Shown here: one piece after another, positions 59,110-64,000 of the stretch
Layout: each line of letters opens with the position of its first letter
Numbering within the stretch: the stretch's first letter is position 1
DNA from: Cystobacterineae bacterium
GTDB lineage: Bacteria; Myxococcota; Myxococcia; Myxococcales; Myxococcaceae
Length of the DNA stretch: 64,000 nucleotides
NCBI GenBank assembly: GCA_009782175.1
Contig: WRKR01000012.1
Coordinates: forward strand, 1 to 64,000
Direction of reading: 5' to 3'
Position numbers and translations under genes: made by a program
The notes under the pieces: generated by a model
What the model was told of the DNA's origin: nothing
The model's input: the letters and a program-made list of their open reading frames with translations, nothing else
Databases searched by the model: none

Positions 59110-59308
59110 GCGCAGGCCAGAAATGCCTGTGAGCCACCGAGCATGAGTCACGCTGTGACGAGCACCGTGCTCCAACGGGTGCTTGAACATGAGCATGAAA
59201 TGACAATATAAAACCGCTAGACATTACAATGGGTTGTGCGGGGTGGTGCCCAACAAAGGGGAAGCCATCTGTTTTTTCTGCTCTTGCTATGAAAGAGCGA
59301 AGTCCATT
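59110..59308. other. hairpin-rich gap after alaA
   Basis: Contains TCAC-GC-TGTGA and GAGCAC-C-GTGCTC near 59150, a possible transcript end. AAAACCGCTAGAC (59210-59222), on the minus strand, partly resembles the gene-end repeat. Confidence 0.35.
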
Positions 59309-59872
59309 TTAGTGGTCTCGTATGGAATGGTTTAAATACTTCTTTATGAGCGCTCTAAGTGCTTCTTTGAGTACTTTTGTGCCATTTTTTCTTGGAACAA
59401 TATCATTTCGTGCAGCATATCTTTTGGTTGTCTCTTGCTTTTTTATTGTCAAATAAAGACTGCTGTGGCCAAACACATATGGGTTTCCCAGATCAAAAAA
59501 CTCCTCAACAGAATATAAGCTGTTGAGGAGCCAGACGATTGAATTGTATCCTATTTTTTCATTGCCTTGTATACATTTGTCTCTGATTCTATCTCCATCT
59601 ATATAATGCAGCAGATTCCCGTTTTCATTCCACGAACAATGTATATATCTATCGACCCCATTGCCATAATTTATTATAATAAATAGGGCTTCATGATCGC
59701 AGTTTTCTCTTTTTTCAATGAGTTCATCCATTGAGCCTGTAAATGGTCTAACAAAAAATGGCTCTAAAGTATATATTTTGTCGCTGTGTTCATCCCAATA
59801 CCTGCGCTCTAAACCAACCAAGAGATGTTGATGAACCATGGACTCAGAAAATGCTGTGTTTGAAAAATCCAT
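59309..59872 (-). CDS. hypothetical protein in AT-rich island
   Basis: A 187-residue soluble protein with no signal or membrane segment. It has the mixed alpha/beta content of immunity-type SMI1/KNR4-like or similar small proteins, but I cannot assign a family. Segments such as LFIIINYGNGVDRYIHCSWNENGNLLHYIDGDRI are strand-rich. Base use is clearly more AT-rich than its neighbours, suggesting transfer. It may continue a transcript with no other member here. Confidence 0.6.
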   Translation of the reverse strand: MDFSNTAFSESMVHQHLLVGLERRYWDEHSDKIYTLEPFFVRPFTGSMDELIEKRENCDHEALFIIINYGNGVDRYIHCSWNENGNLLHYIDGDRIRDKCIQGNEKIGYNSIVWLLNSLYSVEEFFDLGNPYVFGHSSLYLTIKKQETTKRYAARNDIVPRKNGTKVLKEALRALIKKYLNHSIRDH

Positions 59873-60623
59873 AAAAGTCCAACTTAAAACAGGAAAATAA
59901 AGACATTCTAAAAAGGCAAGCGTTTTGGAGAGAGAACAAGATTCTTTTTTGCAGGCTGGATGCCTTCAGAAACGGAATTTATTGCTATGGAAACTTATTT
60001 CTATAGAACAGTTATGAGTTATAAGTCAAAAGTTTATAAATGTAAAGTGGAAACCGTTCTGAATGGTGTCGCGTCTAGAATTATAGCGCTGATTTTATTG
60101 AGTTTTTATAAAGCAGCTGCATTCAAAAATCCTCATTTGTTTTGCAGGGTGAGCAACTTCAATGACGCGCTTTAATGCATTGCATTTCATTTCATTTCAT
60201 CAAAACGCGCTGTTGGGTTCTTGCTGATAACCAGACAATATGAGACAAGGCAATGCAAGACAAGGCAAAACAAGACAATATGATTCGATAATCGAAGAAG
60301 TTAATTTTAAGGAACATGTTTGTTCTGTTGCAAGCTTGTTTTCATATCTCAAAACAGCAATGAAGCAATCTGCTTGGCCGAATTTGATTTTGTCATTGTG
60401 GGCAGGAAGCGTTTAGAGCACTCAGCGTGAAAACATTTCGAAAGTTTTTTCTCAGGGAGCTGTATGTCCATCTGCTCTAAAAACAAAACTAAAACGTACA
60501 GCAAATAAACGAATTTTTTCTGAAAGTTAATGTAAGGAAATCTATTTTGGCTTGTTCAAAAAACAAAGTTTATTTTGAAACAAACTGATCTTAGAGGCGT
60601 CTTCTCCAAAAAAGGAGATGGAT
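59873..60623. other. AT-rich 750-bp region without a convincing gene
   Basis: A 71-codon frame at 59960-60175 lacks a convincing ribosome site and homology. The rest holds ATTTC triplets (CATTTCATTTCATTTCATC near 60183-60201) and direct repeats AGACAATATGA and AGACAAGGCA (twice each, about 60232-60288). Nothing resembling a promoter, RNA or origin was recognised. Confidence 0.5.
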
Positions 60624-62282
60624 ATGTTTAAAAGAGGTTTAGAAAGTTTAGAAACAAAGAACATTTTGTTTTTGCTCATTTCATCAATAGTGCTCGTGGG
60701 GTGCTCGGATAATACGGATCCGGACTATCCTGAGCCCACCAGCACACTGCCCACACTCACTACGGCCAATGCCACCAGAATTGCTTCCAATTCTGCCACC
60801 CTTGGCGGTGAAATAATGGATGAGGGAACACCGACCTATACGGAGCGCGGCCTCTGCTATAGCACAGTCCCCAACCCTACAACTGAGCATAACAGAACGC
60901 CCATTGCAGGAAGTGGAATAGGCCGCTTCAGCACAACACTCAGCGGATTGACACCCAGCACCACCTATTATGTACGCTCTTATGCTGTCAATTTTGAAGG
61001 TACAGCCTATGGCGAGCAAGTGAGTTTCACCACATTGGCTATAGGCGAGATACCCAGGCCGGAAGAGACACCTGGTGAAGGCGGCACCGGGCCAAACAGC
61101 GGGCTGCCGACGCTGAGCACCGCTGAGGCCAGCAACATGGGCTCTGTGTCAGCCACGCTTGGAGGCGAAATAACGCATGAAGGAACGCCACCCTATACTG
61201 AGCGCGGCGTGTGTTATAGCATAAGTCCAAACCCAACCACTGCTGACAACAGAACGCCCATTCCAGGAAGCGGGACAGGAAATTTCAGCATAAATTTAAA
61301 CAATTTAATGCCAAATACGCTCTATTATGTGCGCTCTTATGCCACCAGTGCGGCAGGCACGGTTTATGGCGCTCAAGTGAGTTTCACCACCTTGGTTCTG
61401 CCCACACTCACCACGGCCAATGCCACAAATATTACTAGCAATTCTGCAGTATTAGGTGGAAATATCGTCCATGTTGGGACGCCGGCTTATACTGAGCGCG
61501 GCGTGTGTTATAGCATAAGTCCAAACCCTACAGCTCTCGATGGTAGAATGCCCATTGCGGGGAGCGGGACAGGCAGTTTCAGCGCAACCCTCAGCGGTTT
61601 GCCGGGGGGTGGCACTTATTATGCACGGGCCTATGCCATCAATGCGGCAGGTATAGCTTATGGTGCGCAGGTGAGTTTCAGCACGCCTATAGCTCCTATA
61701 ACAGCAATCCCTGCTCGTTATAATCATTTGCTGGATCGTTCCCAATATCCGAACGATAGAAACACGGCTTATTCAAATAATTCTGTCTTGATAGTGGGCA
61801 ATCAGCATTCTTGGATGTGGGCTCCTTGGCCTGGTGTTTGGACCTATGAATATGCTGCTCGAGGCGCTGCACTGTATTTCAACATCAATTCACACATTTT
61901 GGGCAGAAACATCAGGAGAGCTGAACTTCGGCTATATGTGCAGAACTATGCTGCAAGCCGGGACGTAGATTATCGTGTCAGCGCATTTGCTGATTTGTGG
62001 AACACGGGCATTACGTGGACCATGGCTAACAATCTGAGAATTTATACCAATCCGCCGTCGGTCATCCAGGCGCCTCCTTCGTCCAGCCCATGGGTGGTGG
62101 ATGTGACTCATATTGTGCAATGCTGGGCGAACAACCTCTGCGCCAACAACGGATTTCTTCTTATGGAGAACAATCCAGTGCCCACCGTCGCTCCTAACTC
62201 TCCAGATAGAGGCACCGTATTTTGGAATGTCCATTCAGCTCCTGCAGGCCAGCAGCCCGTTCTCCATGTTGAGTTTCAATAA
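60624..62282 (+). CDS. surface lipoprotein with three FN3-like repeats and DNRLRE-like C-terminal domain
   Basis: About 552 residues. ATG 60624 is preferred: AAAGGAG ends six bases before it. Signal ends in lipobox VLVGC. Three ~90-residue fibronectin III-like repeats carry TLGGEI, (E/V)GTPxYTERGxCYS, NRTPIAGSGxGxFS and YYVRSYA...GTxYGxQVSFTT. The C-terminal part (AELRLYVQNYAA... WVVDVTHIVQCW... GFLLMENN) resembles DNRLRE/CBM96-like domains found in extracellular and adhesion proteins. A shorter paralogue follows at 62632. Confidence 0.85.
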   Translation: MFKRGLESLETKNILFLLISSIVLVGCSDNTDPDYPEPTSTLPTLTTANATRIASNSATLGGEIMDEGTPTYTERGLCYSTVPNPTTEHNRTPIAGSGIGRFSTTLSGLTPSTTYYVRSYAVNFEGTAYGEQVSFTTLAIGEIPRPEETPGEGGTGPNSGLPTLSTAEASNMGSVSATLGGEITHEGTPPYTERGVCYSISPNPTTADNRTPIPGSGTGNFSINLNNLMPNTLYYVRSYATSAAGTVYGAQVSFTTLVLPTLTTANATNITSNSAVLGGNIVHVGTPAYTERGVCYSISPNPTALDGRMPIAGSGTGSFSATLSGLPGGGTYYARAYAINAAGIAYGAQVSFSTPIAPITAIPARYNHLLDRSQYPNDRNTAYSNNSVLIVGNQHSWMWAPWPGVWTYEYAARGAALYFNINSHILGRNIRRAELRLYVQNYAASRDVDYRVSAFADLWNTGITWTMANNLRIYTNPPSVIQAPPSSSPWVVDVTHIVQCWANNLCANNGFLLMENNPVPTVAPNSPDRGTVFWNVHSAPAGQQPVLHVEFQ

Positions 62283-62631
62283 ACAGAAACCTTGGGTTTG
62301 TTGCGTTTCAACAAACCCAAAACACTCTCCATGTGACATTGAGCTTGCTGTGGATCCACAAGGGGTTTTGCACCGCCAGGCGTGCAAGGCTTAGGTGCAA
62401 TGCCTTCTCATAAAACGGGAGTGGAAGCTCAGCCAAAAAAACACGGCAAGAAAACACGGCAAGGCAATACACACAGGAAACACAAAAAGAAAACACAAGG
62501 TGGCATATTAAAAAATCCACCTTCATTGTTGAATATCTATGCAGGGGAGCTCACATAAGGTTGTGAAAATTGGGTTGATTTTCAAATAAATTCAATGTAG
62601 GAATGCCTGGCCCGAGAAAGAAGAGAAGCAT
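62283..62631. other. 349-bp gap between the two paralogous lipoproteins
   Basis: Begins with a perfect 12-pair hairpin (62293-62321) and includes a direct repeat AAAACACGGCAAG (twice, 62446-62471 or so). No gene seen. Confidence 0.5.
62293..62321 (+). terminator. strong hairpin after the first FN3-like lipoprotein
   Basis: TTGGGTTTGTTG pairs perfectly with CAACAAACCCAA around a five-base loop. No T run follows, so it may stabilise the 3' end rather than terminate by itself. Confidence 0.5.
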
Positions 62632-63954
62632 ATGTTAAAAAAGGGTTTGGCCATAAAAAACGCTTTATTGCTTGTTGTGGCAATGGCCTTCATGGGCTGC
62701 CCGAAGGGTGAAAAGCCTAAAGAAACACCCTTCCTGCCATCGGATCCCCCCACGCCAAGCAGCACGCTGCCGACGCTGAGCACTGCGGATATTACTCAGC
62801 TCACCTCTGTGTCAGCCACCCTTGGAGGCCATATCAGCCATGAGGGAACGCCACCTTATACTGAGCGTGGCCTGTGCCACCATACGAGCCCCAACCCTAC
62901 CATTGCCAACAACAGGACGCCCATTGCGGGGAGTGGAACAGGCAGCTTCAGCGCAAGCCTCAGCAACTTGTCACCTGGCACCACCTATTATGTGCGCTCC
63001 TATGCCACCAATGCGGCAGGCACGGCTTATGGCGAGCAACTGAGCTTCACCACCCAGCTCGCCCCGGCCTTAACGGGGCCTACGACCGCTTATGGAGAGT
63101 TTGTTCTGAGTTGCACCTATGCATGGCCGACATCCACCAGGGCAGACGACCATTATGAGTTGGAATACTCATATAACCCGGAGTCTGGGTATCAGCTGTT
63201 GGACAGGGGCGTTGAGGGAGAGAGGAGCTCGCCGGCTTATTTTTATATTACGACGGATGATGGTGATGCTGGAAAAACGCTTTATTTCAGGGCAAGGGCA
63301 TATTCCAATGGGAGTTATACGAGTTATAGCGCTCTGCATCCGGTGAGTGTGCCCAGCATTCCTGCGCCCTTTTCCATAAACCCTGCGCGCATCAATTTTA
63401 TGAGGGTTTCAAATGATGGTTCAACCCCGGATCCGTCCACCATTGCCTACCCCAATAGCGATGTTCCCATAGGTACCCAATGGTTTCTGGTTTATATGGT
63501 TAACTATGGGGAAATACAAATATATAACTCTTTTTCCAGCGCGCTGTGGTTTGATCTGGATGCGCGTATAAGAGGAAGGAACATCAGCCGAGCCGAGCTC
63601 AGGCTCTATGTTAAAATTCCCCCTCAAGATCCGTCCAACACCTATGCCATTGCCGCGTTTGCCCAGCCCTGGAGCAGCCAGATTACGGCTGGAACCACGC
63701 CGCCCCATTATACGCCATATATAGCCAAAGCCCCCCCTCCCGCAGACTCAGGGATAGGCACGCCCTGGGTGGTGGATGTTACGGATATTTTAAGGAATTG
63801 GGCCAACGGAAGCTGGGAGAACAACGGGTTTTATCTGTGGGATCTGGACTATGTTTTTCCCCAGTTAATGGTTTATAGATGGACAGTTTTTTATGGCTAT
63901 GAGGATGCTCCCTCTCCCAACCTGAGGCCGGCCCTCTATATTGAGTTTCAATAA
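62632..63954 (+). CDS. surface lipoprotein paralogue with FN3-like and DNRLRE-like domains
   Basis: 440 residues. The signal (KKGLAIKNALLLVVAMAFMGC) ends in a lipobox. One FN3-like repeat (LPTLSTADITQLTSVSATLGG... QLSFTTQ) is nearly identical in pattern to those of the previous gene. A second, divergent FN3-type domain (HYELEYSYNPESGYQ... LYFRARAYSNGSYTSYSAL) follows, then the same C-terminal domain (RAELRLYVK... WVVDVTDILRNW... GFYLWD). Tandem duplication with loss of repeats is likely. The third G-tract repeat starts two bases after the stop. Confidence 0.85.
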   Translation: MLKKGLAIKNALLLVVAMAFMGCPKGEKPKETPFLPSDPPTPSSTLPTLSTADITQLTSVSATLGGHISHEGTPPYTERGLCHHTSPNPTIANNRTPIAGSGTGSFSASLSNLSPGTTYYVRSYATNAAGTAYGEQLSFTTQLAPALTGPTTAYGEFVLSCTYAWPTSTRADDHYELEYSYNPESGYQLLDRGVEGERSSPAYFYITTDDGDAGKTLYFRARAYSNGSYTSYSALHPVSVPSIPAPFSINPARINFMRVSNDGSTPDPSTIAYPNSDVPIGTQWFLVYMVNYGEIQIYNSFSSALWFDLDARIRGRNISRAELRLYVKIPPQDPSNTYAIAAFAQPWSSQITAGTTPPHYTPYIAKAPPPADSGIGTPWVVDVTDILRNWANGSWENNGFYLWDLDYVFPQLMVYRWTVFYGYEDAPSPNLRPALYIEFQ

Positions 63955-63955
63955 A

Positions 63956-63991
63956 GGGGGGGTTTTTGTTTTTTCCCCTCCGGGGGGGGGG
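63956..63991 (+). repeat. G-tract / T-run intergenic repeat, copy 3
   Basis: Seven Gs, TTTTTGTTTTTT, CCCCTCC, ten Gs (63982-63991), directly after the last lipoprotein stop. Confidence 0.6.
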
Positions 63992-64000
63992 AGTCGCCTT

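Noticed and set aside
59960-60175. 71-codon plus-strand frame in the AT-rich island
   Set aside because: No clear Shine-Dalgarno or recognisable sequence; left as non-coding rather than annotated as a gene.
60183-60288. CRISPR-like array from short repeats
   Set aside because: Repeat units are 5-11 bases, irregularly spaced and not separated by unique spacers of constant length.

Overview
The window looks like a chromosomal segment of a Gram-negative bacterium with deltaproteobacterial / Myxococcota affinity. Base composition is moderate by eye, roughly half GC, with lower-GC islands. The affinity rests on: a cysteine-rich OmpA-type lipoprotein with many CxxxxxC units; a translation factor IF-3 with an apparent AUC start and a long C-terminal tail (a combination I recall for Myxococcus Dsg); an sdhCAB operon with a single b558-type membrane subunit; Tad pilus genes next to an FHA protein; and many lipoproteins with NHL propellers. 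I cannot name a species. No rRNA, tRNA, CRISPR array or complete insertion sequence was found.

Layout. 0-9.4 kb: HtrA protease, Smc, a zinc-ribbon membrane protein (-), two MaoC-like hydratases, MetA-type homoserine acyltransferase, and an exported protein. 9.4-16.9 kb: accessory region with two copies of a small palindromic-ended element (MITE-like), small hypothetical proteins, a rhodanese, a YfcF-like GST, two divergent NHL lipoproteins and an M20 peptidase. 17-24.6 kb: three-gene ABC-2 transporter, Pal-like lipoprotein, LigA (-), Rho. 24.8-31.3 kb: a LEA-like / beta-repeat protein with a TPR protein, a metallophosphoesterase lipoprotein, a third NHL lipoprotein. 31.4-37.8 kb: TCA block, sdhCAB (-) divergent from sucCD (+), then ndk. 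37.8-47.8 kb: a membrane lipoprotein, cytochrome b561, rlmN, the rpsP-khpA-rimM-trmD cluster converging on prs, infC-rpmI-rplT, exbB-exbD (-), and a LolB/DUF4292-like lipoprotein. 48-56 kb: an MshEN-type protein, a DUF2085 protein, cpaB-tadB-tadC-FHA (partial Tad locus), then xseA-xseB. 56-64 kb: MATE transporter, AlaA-type aminotransferase, an AT-rich patch with one unknown gene, and two paralogous surface lipoproteins.

The most distinctive structure not explained by genes is the intergenic repeat content. (1) A family with consensus CTAGA(C/G)CGCTT(C/T)CACTTTGA recurs at many gene ends. In five genes (second MaoC protein, Pal-like lipoprotein, rho, sucD, rplT) the TAG stop codon lies inside the repeat. 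A 234-bp compound copy at 55.9 kb and a 93-bp copy at 14.1 kb have inverted ends and strong internal palindromes. (2) A MITE-like element occurs twice (9441-9645, 11576-11738), with terminal inverted repeats that carry paired compensatory changes; a 42-bp hairpin cassette is present in only one copy. (3) A G-run/T-run/CCCCTCC/G-run repeat occurs three times, with G tracts of 6, 10 and 16. (4) Many proteins, including housekeeping ones, have short in-frame tandem repeats in their tails (15-bp units in the ABC ATPase, 45-bp units in the LEA-like protein, 42-bp units in the zinc-ribbon protein, alanine-rich units in IF-3). A 15-bp VNTR sits just upstream of one NHL lipoprotein gene.
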